From positions 15,801,143-15,865,142 of the forward strand of contig OW203724.1 in assembly GCA_934045075.1 (NCBI GenBank): a stretch of 64,000 bases of DNA, in the 5' to 3' direction. The position numbers and the translations under genes were made by a program. Shown piece after piece: positions 54,596 through 64,000 of this stretch (the stretch's first letter is position 1; the number at the start of each line of letters is the position of its first letter). The DNA is from Yponomeuta sedellus (Eukaryota; Arthropoda; Insecta; Lepidoptera; Yponomeutidae). The notes beneath the pieces were generated by a model. That model was not told where the DNA came from, did no database searches, and saw nothing but the letters and a program-made list of their open reading frames with translations.

Positions 54596-54599
54596 CATG

Positions 54600-54995
54600 A
54601 AATATAAAGTGTATCTATAATATAAAAATGAATCGCTGAATGTGTTGGTAAGCGCAAATCTCGGGAACAGCTGAACCGATTTCACTAATTCTTTTTAAGA
54701 ATATTCCTTGAAGTATACCTTGTCTAAAAAGTGTAGAAATTAAAGAGTAAGGTTTTGCTCAGACTTTTTGTTTGTGTTAGTTACTTTCTTACACTTGAAA
54801 GCATTATAAAAATAAAAACTTAGTCATTGCATTACAATTATGCATTGTACTTAATCAAAGGTAGTAAATGGTCGTGATTTTCGTTAATACCAATAATAAA
54901 GTTTCACTTCCGGTTTCTTGAATTTTTTGACAAACTATACGAGGATGGTTCTTACGGAGAGGAAAAATAATAAGTTCGCTGAGTCAGCGAGTATT
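54600..54995 (-). mobile_element. Helitron-like repeat (minus)
   Basis: 'GAATCGCTGAATGTGTTGGT' is the reverse of the end at 29640-29655, and 'AGTTCGCTGAGTCAGCGAGT' is the reverse of the ACTAGCTGACCCAGCGAAC-type start. The middle carries an extra ~200 bp. Confidence 0.5.
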
Positions 54996-55033
54996 TCAAT
55001 AAAAAGACTAATCAAGTTTACTCATCATCAACA

Positions 55034-55675
55034 TCAGCGCACTGCTGCCCACTGCTGTGTATAGGCCTTTCCCCCCAGATGCCATCTCTCACGGTCCCGT
55101 GATATCCGCATCCACGGATCTACCGCCGACTCAACAATGTCGTCGGACCATCGGCCTGCTGGTCTGCCCACTGACCGTCGTCCTGTTCTCGGCCGCCACT
55201 TTGTGGTTCTTCTTCTTCTTCAGGCTACATTAGTCCACTTCTGGACATAGCCCTCCCCTAATGAGCGCCATAGCGCAAGGTTGCGCCATCATTGGGGGGT
55301 ATTGCCCATAATCCCCACGCTGGGCATGCGGGTTGGGGATCGCAGTTTGGTGGAATTGTACTGCAGGGGGCGCTCCTACCCACCCCCCGGTTTGTGTCCC
55401 TTAGTCGCCTTTTACGACACCCGCGGGAAGAATTTGGGTTGGTCCTATTCTCTAGGCCGACACCACACAGCAAACTCTGTGGTTGCCCTGGTCCATCTGC
55501 CGTCTTCCCGCCATGCCAGGTGTCCTGCCCATTTCCACTTTAACCTCGAGACTCTTTCGCCAATGTCGTCGACCCTTGTCCAGCGACGGATAACGACATT
55601 GGGCACCCGATTTAGGAGTCTGAGACCTAACATGGCTCGCGCCATAGCTCCTTGAGCTACTTTAATACGATGCAT
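55034..55675 (-). pseudogene. RTE-type LINE ORF2 C-terminus, interrupted (minus)
   Basis: Two blocks on the minus strand together form the end of an RTE reverse-transcriptase protein. The upstream block (55675 to about 55447) has RVPNVVIRRWTRVDDIGERV and SRLKWKWAGHLAWREDGRW. The downstream block (about 55205 to 55034) has TGRRSVGRPAGRWSDDIVE and AYTQQWAAVR, then a stop. They are separated by an inserted non-autonomous element (55207-55445), with target-like duplications ('ACCACAAAGT' and 'ACCACAGAGT' type) on both sides. No endonuclease or RT core remains. Confidence 0.75.
55207..55445 (-). mobile_element. Non-autonomous RTE-tailed element inside an RTE copy
   Basis: It has the same core as 445-650 (GTCGCCTTTTACGACACCCG in reverse, 'GATCGCAGTTTGGTGGAATT') and a GAAGAAGAAGAA tail. 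It splits the ORF2 C-terminus of a related LINE. Confidence 0.6.
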
Positions 55676-55759
55676 ATTCTGCTTTGTGAGCGTATGTTTC
55701 GGCTCCGTACGTGAGAATGGGCAAAAATTAAATCAAGATTGCATTTAATTATATTCATT

Positions 55760-55990
55760 TTAATGCACTAACCTGTGCTGTGACAATTTTAAAAACCTAT
55801 TTAGAGGCAAAAAATTCCACCCATGCCGGGATTCGAACCCGCGACTTCTGGCTATTCGTGCCAGCGCTCTTCCAACTGAGCTAATGGGCGACTCACTGGC
55901 ATCAGTGAAATTTCGAACCTCTTTACAATACTCTCTGTATACCGTGCAGAGAGTATTGTAAACAGTTTTTAGCCTCTAAATAGGTTTTTA
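55760..55990 (-). mobile_element. Family-D SINE with snap-back end (minus)
   Basis: The normal family-D order runs to ACAATACTCTCTGTATACC, then the sequence turns back (GCAGAGAGTATTGTAAAC) and ends with a second AGCCTCTAAATAGGTTTTTA tail in the opposite direction. Confidence 0.6.
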
Positions 55991-56339
55991 TAACATATTT
56001 GCTCGTAAAGTGGTTGTAATTACACCAATTTCAATATCGTAATGTGTCTCATTACGTACTTGTGCGATAATGTAATGTAAAAGGCACGTGCTTTTTTAAT
56101 AAAGTTTTAAGATACTCCGTCTAAAAATGAACGATACTTTTAAAAATCTTAGCAAGAAGGTTTTGTGTCAAGAAAGTGGTCAATATTTTATGAATAAAAT
56201 TAACTTTGGGAAATAAAATATAACAAATAAACATTTAATTCTTTAATTTAATTAATTTTGACAATAAATTACAACCATTTATCTGTAACAAAAACACAAA
56301 AATATTAATTTACTTTATTAGTAATACTGGCTGTTTTTG

Positions 56340-56920
56340 TACCTTTGCCTAAAAAAAAAAGTTGATGCGCGCGCATCGCTTATTTGTGGACTACTCTTGG
56401 GCAAAGTGTGTTCGTAGAGGGAGTTGTTATATCTCATATCTTTGCTCACCGAGACACACTTTATCTCTATCATATCTCGCTCACCACTTGTGTCCTAGCT
56501 CATATGACGTCCAATCAACTGAGTGCGTGTGGAAACAAGAGACACAACACAAGTGGTGAGTCAGTCTAGTCTACCTATTCCCTACTTTATCCAGATCACA
56601 CTTTTCTTTTGGTGAACTTTCTCTCATAGCTCGTTGCTCTGAGACGTTATGACGAGAAATGCGGCCGAATTTAACCGATGTCAGACGATGTTGATCTCGC
56701 TCTCGCGCATTGTGTTTGAGCTGGATAAAGTAGCAGGAGATGACTACCGTACTGAGTTGAGAGAATGTCCGAGGGAGCCAGATATAGTTGACATAACTGG
56801 GACATGAATGGGACACACTTGACGGGGAGGGAGTTGTGTGTCCAATCATATCTGGCTCTTGAGTTACCCAAGGCTATTGTGGACAAGTAAAAATAAATCC
56901 GCGCGCCTTTTCTTTTCGAT
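56340..56920. mobile_element. Possible DNA-transposon remnant with inverted ends
   Basis: The ends share inverted 'GCGCGC', 'TTATTT', 'TGTGGAC/GTCCACA' and 'CTTGGG' blocks. Inside, GAGCCAGATATAGTTG is inverted at 'CAATCATATCTGGCTC'. Short frames on both strands have no domain. Confidence 0.4.
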
Positions 56921-56999
56921 GTATTGTTTTTATTTGAAAATGTCGTCAAGTAGTGATGATAACAAAGTCAGAGTTTTATTAATTTCCTCGTAAATATGT

Positions 57000-57120
57000 T
57001 ATAAAACGTCGTATGACATACGCGCGCTTTGAAAATTACAGCCTCTGCTTCCTTATAGCCCTCGCCGATGGCTCGGGCTAGTAATATCGCCTCGGCTGTA
57101 ATTTTCAACTTACCGCACTT
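57000..57120. repeat. Short inverted-repeat element
   Basis: TTGAAAATTACAGCC and GGCTGTAATTTTCAA face each other at 57029 and 57092, about 80 bp long in total. MITE-like. Confidence 0.5.
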
Positions 57121-57166
57121 ATATCATAATGTACTATTTCATGCATTTGTTTAATTATGTAAGTAA

Positions 57167-57355
57167 ATGGACAATAGATTGAACAAAGCGTGCGAGGAGG
57201 TACGAGTAGCTTACGATGCAGTTCGTGAATATAATTCGGATCACACTTTTAAACCTAAAGATGTGCACTCACTGTACATACTGGCATCTCTAAAAAGAGA
57301 TGTACGTGGTTTAGATGATAACACATATTTCAACAGTATAAGTAGTAAACTCTAA
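57167..57355 (+). CDS. Hypothetical small protein, 62 aa
   Basis: It has a true ATG start (MDNRLNKACEEVRVAYDAVR) and TAA stop. The composition is charged and soluble with helix-like heptads (KACEEVRVAYDAV, SLYILASLKRDV), unlike the AT-driven frames around it. No signal peptide, membrane segment or metal-binding motif is seen, and I do not recognise a family. It could be the fragment of a larger or spliced gene, a mobile-element gene or a chance frame. A small inverted-repeat element ends just upstream, and TATCGATA lies about 280 bp downstream. Confidence 0.3.
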   Translation: MDNRLNKACEEVRVAYDAVREYNSDHTFKPKDVHSLYILASLKRDVRGLDDNTYFNSISSKL

Positions 57356-57635
57356 CTTAAGTCAATCGTCAATCATGTAATCTTAAATATTTAATTGTCC
57401 GGCATCCTAATTAATTAAGTAACGGTCACTTCACTAGTCGTCTATTTTGGTGTGTACAAGGGGTAGCAGTAACTTAGCAGAAACCTTGAACAGTAATGCT
57501 GTCCTGCTTTCGCTAACTAACCTTCCATAAGAAAAAAAGAGATGGCACGACGTTTATCAATGCACCGATTTCAAGGTGCGTACATGCCCTACTGTCAAAC
57601 GCTACCGACTAGGGATGGGCCTAACTGTCCATCGA

Positions 57636-57643
57636 TATCGATA
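57636..57643. promoter_or_regulatory. DRE-like TATCGATA motif
   Basis: TATCGATA is the binding site of the insect promoter factor DREF. It overlaps a longer palindrome ATCGATATCGAT (57631-57642). No gene start is identified next to it. Confidence 0.3.
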
Positions 57644-57719
57644 GAATTGTAGAAAAAAACGGACTTTTCGTATTGTATGACGCATTAGTATTAATTTATG
57701 TAATATTGAAATATATAAT

Positions 57720-58595
57720 AAAAAACCGGCCAAGTGCGAGTCAGACTCGCGCACCGAGGGTTCCGTACAAACCTGCAAGGTTTACAAAGTTCGTTCATTA
57801 CGACAATCGAGTCATAACTATGGTATTTTTATTGCAAAATGAAATTCATAACATTACAATGGGGAAAGATGGAGGAGCATAAATTTAAGACAAAGATCTC
57901 TTTATCGTTTAAGTAATCCTTTATTTTATATTAACACATATCATTTATCTATAATATAACTGAAACACTTATACTAGCCTTGCAGCAGACTTGCGAAAGT
58001 TCTTTTATTAATTAGGTTTTGATTCCCTTGCGAGTACTTGCGAGTTTCAAAATATGCAGCTTAAATTGCTGTTTCTTTTGATTGCGTTGACATAGAAGTT
58101 AGATTTTGTTACAGCTTAAAGGTATTATAGACCTGAGTATTTGGTATGAATTTCAATTTAATACCTCTACGCGTTTATGAGGAAATGGGTATTAAGTTTA
58201 AAATTATTAAAAAAAAATATATTATGTGATGTAACTAAAAATTTAGGGTTTTCGTAATTTTTCCTTTATCTATGCTATAAGACGTTGCTTCGTACCAAAT
58301 TTCAAGATTCTGAGTTCACGGGAAGCACCCTGTAGGTTTTGATTCCCTTGCAAGTGTCGAAAATTTGCGGCATAAACGGCTGTATCTTTTGATTGCGTTG
58401 GCTTAGAAGTTTGATTTTTTCACAGCTTCAAGGGACAGTAGACCTGAGTAATTGATATAAATTTCAGCTTCATACCTCCACGCGTTCCTGAGAAAAAGGG
58501 TCTTGACAGACGGACGGACGGACGGACAGACGGACAACAAAGTGATCCTATAAGGGTTCCGTTTTTTCCTTTTGAGGTACGGAACCCTATAAATA
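57720..58595 (+). mobile_element. Lepidopteran-type interspersed repeat, about 0.87 kb
   Basis: It starts at AAAACCGGCCAAGTGCGAGT, has 'GGGTTCCGTAC' near the left and its complement near the right end (58575-58590). Two ~170-bp direct repeats (58013-58190 and 58333-58503, each from AGGTTTTGATTCCCTTGC) fill the middle. A GGAC/CAGA-type microsatellite lies at 58509-58540. No transposase frame. Confidence 0.6.
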
Positions 58596-59214
58596 AAAAA
58601 CTGTTACTTTTTATGCAAAATAAAATGCTAACTTATTTTTTTTACATAGGCATTAACATAAAAAGTTCCGTACCTTAAAAATCCGAGAGTAACCTTTACA
58701 TTAACGTTGTTTTTTGCATTAAGTAAAAAATAAAAATACATACAGAGTTAGAACCCTTTGTTACATATTCCATGATAGGAAATGGATGAAAATATCTTTC
58801 TTTTGTATATTAGTCTTACAATACCATTTGATAAGAAATATCGTTTAGTGAAAGCAGATCACTGTCAATATTTATTGGAAGATACGTAATGAAGGCATAC
58901 ACTCGCGACGAACATCTCTTCAAAAGGAATACTAACACTAGTACTTGGTTAACCAGATAGTATCGATTAAGTAAATCCATCTTCCACCGCAATCTCTTGC
59001 TAAAAGTGGGCAACAAAACGCGTTTAAATATAATAATATTATTATTATTAAAAATCTTTATTGCATAAAAGTTTTTCACATAGGCGAGGTTAATACTACT
59101 TAGCATTATCTACGAACCAACCCTTTTTTGGAGACCAGATTAGCAGGAAGTGCAATTTACAATATTAAATTTACTCGTTTCTCATTTAACTCTAAATTAT
59201 AAATATGAAATTTA
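58596..59214. other. No gene seen
   Basis: AT-rich and unassigned. Confidence 0.45.
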
Positions 59215-59400
59215 GGGTCTGTTTCACAATCTGCTGATAAAGTTCCGGATGAGCTATCCGCAACCAGGGCTGCTGTTTGTTCTAAATTTGAAGCCAAAAA
59301 CGAACACACGCAACATAGAAAAAAAAAATTTAGAACAAACGGCAGCCCTGGTTGCGGATAGCTTTTCTGGAACTTTATTTGAACATTGTGAAACAGGTTC
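59215..59400. mobile_element. Fold-back MITE, 186 bp, TTA-flanked
   Basis: Arms of about 70 bp are inverted (CTGTTTCACAAT ... GCTATCCGCAACCAGGGCTG) at roughly 85 percent identity. TTA on both sides (59212-59214 and 59401-59403) fits PIF/Harbinger. No ORF. Confidence 0.7.
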
Positions 59401-59418
59401 TTAGTATAGTGGGGGAAC

Positions 59419-59548
59419 ATTATAATATAGAGAGATATATACGATATATACAAATACAGGTGGTAGTTGCCATTCGTTGTAAACCGTGTTATTTTGGCAA
59501 CTACCACCTGTATTTGTATATATCGTATATATCTCTCTATATTATAAT
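59419..59548. repeat. Perfect inverted repeat, 54-bp arms
   Basis: 59419-59472 and 59495-59548 are exact complements around a 22-nt loop; the core is CAGGTGGTAGTTGCCA. Confidence 0.9.
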
Positions 59549-59564
59549 ATATATATATATATAT

Positions 59565-59609
59565 ATGATTTTAATACAAATACATATATATATATGTATT
59601 TGTATTAAA

Positions 59610-59614
<5 letters not shown>
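59565..59614. repeat. Perfect 50-nt palindrome
   Basis: ATGATTTTAATACAAATACA and its complement meet without a loop through an AT-rich centre. Confidence 0.85.

Positions 59615-59694
<80 letters not shown>
59613..59694. repeat. (AT)n microsatellite
   Basis: About 40 AT units. It abuts the end of a minus-strand coding exon, whose frame runs into Ile-Tyr repeats. Confidence 0.95.
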
Positions 59695-59699
<5 letters not shown>

Positions 59700-59973
59700 A
59701 TTCTGATATTTAAATACGTTTCGTTGACAGATTTCAGCAAAAGATAGCGGTGGCCGTCAACGACAGAGTTATCAAAAGAGTGACTATGCAGTTCATTTAA
59801 TACGTTAGACTGCAGTAATCTTCTTGAAATTTCGGTGATCATTGCAGTGAAGTGCTGTGGTTTACCAACACTTTTTTTGGGAACGAGAGCTTCAAATTCT
59901 CTGAGTACTTGTTCAGAAGTTTTGCAAATTTTTTGGACACTTATTGATGGTTTAGTGAGGCCTCCCCTGTCTC
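59695..59973 (-). pseudogene. P-element/THAP9-like C-terminal exon (truncated)
   Basis: On the minus strand an acceptor TTTTATTTTCAG (AG at 59975-59974) opens an uninterrupted frame of about 90 codons: DRGGLTKPSISVQKICK, then LREFEALVPKK, HFTAMITEISRRLL and VNETYLNIRIHH. RGGL..PS..V near the start and YL.IR.HH at the end are features I associate with the C-terminal part of THAP-type/P-element transposases. The frame then enters (AT)n and is lost, so the protein end is missing. The exon needs an incoming phase of one extra base, but the upstream THAP exon ends in phase 0, so a direct splice would be out of frame. Absence of the large catalytic region suggests an internal deletion. Confidence 0.6.
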
Positions 59974-60077
59974 CTGAAAATAAAATACAATCGTTTTAAG
60001 CTTCCTGTTTCTTAAATAATGTCAAGAAAAATAAAAAAATCGAAAACTGATCTACAACAAATATTCAACGTTCTTAC

Positions 60078-60648
60078 CACCACTTCCATTTTTCCTGGAA
60101 AATTTAAGGTAGGCACTACATTTTCTTTTAGGCGTATTTGCAATAAATTTCTGCTTAGAAAGCAGTCGGGTCTGAAGTGCCTTGAGCACAATTTCCAATA
60201 GCTTTTGTACTGCTTCTCATTTCTGCCAATGGCGGCAAACCATTGCGAGCGTATGTTACTTTTCGGAAAACTTGAACAAAAAAATAATGTATTACATACT
60301 GAGAAGGACTAAAAGGTGTAACAATAACGTTAACGAACATGTTATGATAATACTACCACAATGACGAACATTTATCGACAATGCTTTTGCCATCACTAGT
60401 GAGATTTACTAAATGGATTTGTTTTTATTCATAATTTTCATGCATAGGTTTGTTTTAGGACCAACCTTTACAGTAATCTTGGTTAATGAGCCATCGGGGA
60501 ATCTTTTTTCCTTGATATTATTTCATCCTATGCTTCTTTTACACGAGAAAACATAGATTTTTGGTACTCACTTATGGAAGCTCACATTATCATCTGCGTT
60601 TTCTTTATCTCTTGAACGTGAACTGCAGCCACGCACTATGCACCTCAT
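60078..60648 (-). CDS. THAP zinc-binding domain, two exons
   Basis: Exon 1 is 60648-60572: ATG, 25 codons plus two bases, ending at donor GTGAGTACC. Exon 2 is 60270-60078: acceptor TTGTTCAAG, ending at donor GTAAGAAC. Joined, they give a canonical THAP fold of the C2CH type: Cys3 and Cys8 (MRCIVRGC), SFHNFP, Trp36 (RSQW), Cys54 and His57 (KLCSRHF), and the closing VVPTLNF. Spacing C-x4-C-x45-C-x2-H fits the family. THAP domains bind DNA in P-element transposase, THAP9 and several host factors. Neither exon has a stop. If the second donor is not used, the frame ends about 20 codons later. No catalytic domain is found nearby. Whether this is a transposon remnant, a repressor-like derivative or a host THAP gene is open. 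Confidence 0.75.
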
Positions 60649-60929
60649 TGTACATTTAGTATACAATATCACACAATTGTTTTTTTCCTCATGTCTTAAT
60701 TATTTCAAGTTATGAAATAATCCGTCAGACGACTGCTGAGATTATAAACACGCAACAACCCGACTAACTTTGAAAAGATTACAAGTGATAACACTTTGTT
60801 TGGTTACAATACCATCTTAATTTAGACTCTTACTCAAGGCATCAAGGTATCGTTTTGACAATTAGGCGTGTACGCTGTCACGTGACCATCGTTTCTTCTA
60901 TTGATTTAATTGTTCTGTGGGTGTGTACA

Positions 60930-61045
60930 AGAAAGTTTGTGGAACTCGTATAGGATAAGTCATAGGTCTCATACTCGACTCTGGGTGTATTTACATGTTT
61001 GTAATGTCATTGGTTACTTTAATACAGGGTATCCTAGTTTAATCT
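60930..61045 (+). mobile_element. tRNA-derived SINE fragment, family A/B body
   Basis: 'TTTACATGTTTGTAATGTCA' and 'AGGGTATCCTAGTTT' are body blocks of these SINEs. The head is degenerate. Confidence 0.4.
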
Positions 61046-61859
61046 TATTAACTGTGACAACAATTTTTAGAACCTACTTTTACATCATTATGGTTTTCTG
61101 ATAATTCTCATATTTAAATTGTCAACATAATTTGTGTCTGCATGCTACTTTTATTTAATTAGATTAGGTATATACCGCAAATAATTATCAAATAGCGTAA
61201 GCTGTAATGTAATTGTGTTAATTTGCGAAATAAATAAATGAGAGACCTGTCATTGACCATCAATCCCTGCATATTGTGTGTTACTCTGTTCGTCACAACC
61301 TGTTTCATCCAAAAATAAACAGGAACATTTGGACGGATCTTTGTTACTTAATAATAGAGGACTACTAAAACCGATCTCAATGAAATTTTGCACAGGTATA
61401 AATTTATCTGTCTGGAATCTAGAACAGCAGTTACATAGCTTTTTATTCCGGAAAATACGGAATACGCCAACATGTTCACGCCAAAGAAGCCATCTGAACT
61501 ATCGGACCATCAAATTAGACAACCAGTAGTCGTAGGCAACAGCTGGTGTATAAATAGATAAAAAGATAAAGATATAAAAATAACATGATATAAGTGTACA
61601 GACAGTGGTGCCTGTCGCGTGGAGGATGAAAATAGAACACACGCATACATATAAATACAACCCGGAAAGGTAAACAAAGACCAGGGGTTTCCACGATCTT
61701 GACAAACATCTTCCGCTTTATCAGAATTCATTAGCCGCTAAATAATAAGTCTGCCACATTGCCATTGTATTTTTTTTACTTATGTGCAATAAACGTATTA
61801 ATAATAATAATAAGACATATTCATGGACAAAAAAAACATTTACATACAAGCACATACAT
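61046..61859. other. No gene seen; old repeat scraps
   Basis: 'AATGAAATTTTGCACAGGTA' at about 61380 is a phrase frequent in lepidopteran repeats. The several short minus-strand frames at 61500-61730 are shadows of one another with no domain. Confidence 0.4.
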
Positions 61860-62033
61860 TGCTTCTAGTCCCACACTAGGATACCCTGTGTCGTGGGAAC
61901 CAGAAACAACAACATCACAAACATGTAAACATCCAAGACCTGGGGTTTTTTTATTTTAATTCCCAGCCGGGATTCGAACCCGGGACCTCTTGCATGGCAG
62001 GCAGACGCACTACCGCTACGCCACAGAGGTCAC
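61860..62033 (-). mobile_element. tRNA-derived SINE, family B (minus)
   Basis: A complete reverse copy of 28481-28670: tail ('CCCACACTAGGATACCCTGT'), body ('ATCCAAGACCTGGGGTTTT'), then a head with B box GGTTCGAATCCC complement and A box complement. Confidence 0.7.
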
Positions 62034-64000
62034 CATTACCAGGTCGACATTGGACATATTACACATATTACGTAGCACAGTGATCAGCTACTACATTGCA
62101 AATTTAAATGAAAGAAATGTTTATTACAAGACTAACTGCGACTTTCTTCGCTATAAAGTGCCCTTACCCCTTAATCAAGGTCTATATTTGTTCTAAATTT
62201 GGTCTTATGAAACCCTTTCGCGGTTCTATTAAAATTGACTGCCATATTTTTCCACCTCACCATGCTGTCTCCCGTCGGCGCAGCTTATCATTCACTCAAA
62301 CTCATTCCAGGTGGAATAGAATACTCAAGATAATTCAGTGAGTTGGCATTCAGCTTACTAGACCCACGATCTGAGGTAAATGGCTTGTAGCCATATTAGG
62401 TTAGCCGTGAACAGAAAGATATGGCTTTTGTGGAGCGAAATAGCATTTGTAGGTACAATCATACATAGTTGTGACGTGATATCGCGCCCCACGCGACATT
62501 GTGTGTTATTCTCTAACAGTCACGAATATAACAAAATTTTATGCGCATTTTAAAGAGAGGTTAGTGTTTTTATAAAAAAATCTATTATTCGATAAAAATC
62601 TTTGTGATCGGAAGCCTTCTTGCTCCCAGTTTTTTATATATCCCATAAAAGGTAGACTAAAGTCTTTCAGCTTAACGCTTCGTTTGATCTAAACTTTTTA
62701 AGTGCACAGACTAAATGTTAAAGTGTCAGAAACATAAAGTGAACATACCAACATAACGATAACGTAATAACGAAATACTACCTATATAGGTAGTGACCAG
62801 GTTACGAAACGTAAATATTAAACCTTATATTTGTCAGGTGCTAAACAAACAAATTAAAAAACACTATTCTAATAAATATAAAATAATATTGAAACATTTT
62901 TCATCCGTTATGCAAATATAAACTGTGTGGGATTGTTAGTGGTGGTACAGTATATGTTAAAGTGTAGACAATATTGCTTTCGATTATTTGTCACGGTAAC
63001 TTATTATGTTTCGGAATACATCTTTCGTTAGATTTTGATTTTTTTTTATTTATGGAGGGTTGGTGATCATGTCACCCTCGTTTTGTCTACAACTTTTTAA
63101 AATATTAAATGTTAACAAATTCTACACCTTAAAAAAACCATTCGTGTTAATAGTCAAAATAAATCCACCTATACGATTTCCTGCCTTCATCCCAGCTCTA
63201 TCTTATATAATTCTCTTGCCTTGAATAGGCACAGACAGAGATACCGTTGTCATATTGATACGAGTAGGTATATAGATTTTTCCTTCTCACACTTTTATTA
63301 TAATAAAGTACCTAAATTCAGTTCTTTTCTAACCGTTTAATACGTGCAACACTAATTTTACTTATATTGAATAAACATTTATTTTGATCATCTTGTAAGT
63401 AAAACAATAAGTTTGTTAATAGTTTTACTTACAAAAAGACATGTCGGACAACGTACCGCACGTCGCAATATGGCGATTCTGCTGATGGTGGATGTAGATA
63501 TTTCCGATGAGTAATGCGCACATTATCTGGTTCTTCATTACTTGGTTAATTGTATCCATCACTGCGGCAAAACCACTGTTCAATGACCTCACAGTTTATG
63601 GTGATTTTCTTAATCCCATAGACTAAGCGTGTAGACTAAATATTATACGGAGTTCTAAGCTATAACCATGGTGAGTTTTACTTAATTCCATTCATTTCAA
63701 AAAAGACCCAGTAAGTTCATACTTAAAAAATACAAACTCTTGTATAGTTTTACATAATTTCTTTTCCCTTTTCAAAGTTAAGCATATAATCGTTTTTTGA
63801 AGACCCGTAAGTCCTACTTGCATTCTTCCGGTTATCTATTTACTTTCGCCTTCAATATTTTATATTCAAAAACTCAACTTGTGGCAAACTCGAAAGTAGG
63901 TATTTACCTAAATTTCCATTTAGAATGTTGAAACATTTTTAGTGACATTCGCCTACTGTACCTTCTCGGTTGTGGCGTTTTCATCAATATTTTAAATCCC
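62034..64000. other. 2-kb AT-rich stretch, no gene seen
   Basis: No ORF with a recognisable domain, no repeat family seen elsewhere in the window, and no clear splice-flanked coding block on inspection. It may be intron or intergenic sequence. Confidence 0.4.

Noticed and set aside
59352..59842. Long Ile-Tyr repeat proteins on both strands
   Set aside because: They are translations of the (AT)n tract and its neighbouring palindromes; only the part of the minus frame above about 59695 is real exon sequence.
60400..60515. Alternative THAP exon 2 starting ATTCCCCGATGG
   Set aside because: It also splices in phase and gives FPDGSL, but the frame then lacks the Trp and the CxxH; the exon at 60270-60078 supplies all THAP residues.
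1..64000. CRISPR array, prophage, operons or Shine-Dalgarno sites
   Set aside because: The sequence is eukaryotic: spliced exons, SINEs, LTR elements and low gene density; no direct-repeat/spacer array is present.

Overview
The window looks like insect nuclear DNA, most likely from a moth or butterfly (Lepidoptera). It is AT-rich and intron-less over long stretches. It is packed with tRNA-derived and 5S-rRNA-derived SINEs, RTE-type LINE 3' ends, Helitron-like repeats opening ACTAGCTGACCCAGCGAAC, and the CCGGCCAAGTGCGAGTC repeat, all of which I associate with lepidopteran genomes. That association is from memory, not a search. I see no complete, ordinary host gene. The window reads as intergenic or deep-intronic sequence built mainly from mobile elements in several age layers.

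Layout. 0-13 kb: SINEs in both orientations, fold-back elements, and a 311-bp SINE-like unit repeated in tandem near 11.7-12.5 kb. 13-26 kb: more SINEs, a Harbinger-type MITE nested in a SINE (16.5 kb), a 985-bp near-perfect giant palindrome (18.7-19.7 kb), a SINE snap-back (22.4 kb) and long stretches without recognisable genes. 26.2-27.5 kb: a complete mariner element with decayed transposase. 28-43 kb: SINEs, Helitron-like repeats, a 0.7-kb fold-back element, a 760-bp pentanucleotide array of GGGAC type (36.2-36.9 kb), and LINE fragments.

43.8-54.4 kb: two complete LTR retrotransposons lie head to tail 242 bp apart. One is BEL/Pao (43833-49795) and one Ty1/copia (50038-54371). Each has 5-bp target duplications, nearly identical LTRs and a single uninterrupted Gag-Pol frame. 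They are the only intact long genes here and are probably recent insertions.

54-64 kb: an RTE ORF2 3' end interrupted by another retroelement, fold-back elements, perfect hairpins and an (AT)n tract. On the minus strand at 59.7-60.6 kb are exons encoding a canonical THAP zinc-binding domain, with a P-element/THAP9-like C-terminal exon only about 100 bp away. I read this as an internally deleted P-type transposon or a derived gene.

Main points for follow-up: the THAP remnant; the 372-bp-arm palindrome; a 45-bp non-coding motif with TAATTA cores present twice, 23 kb apart, at identical internal spacing; the 5S-derived SINE family; and the G-run pentamer array.
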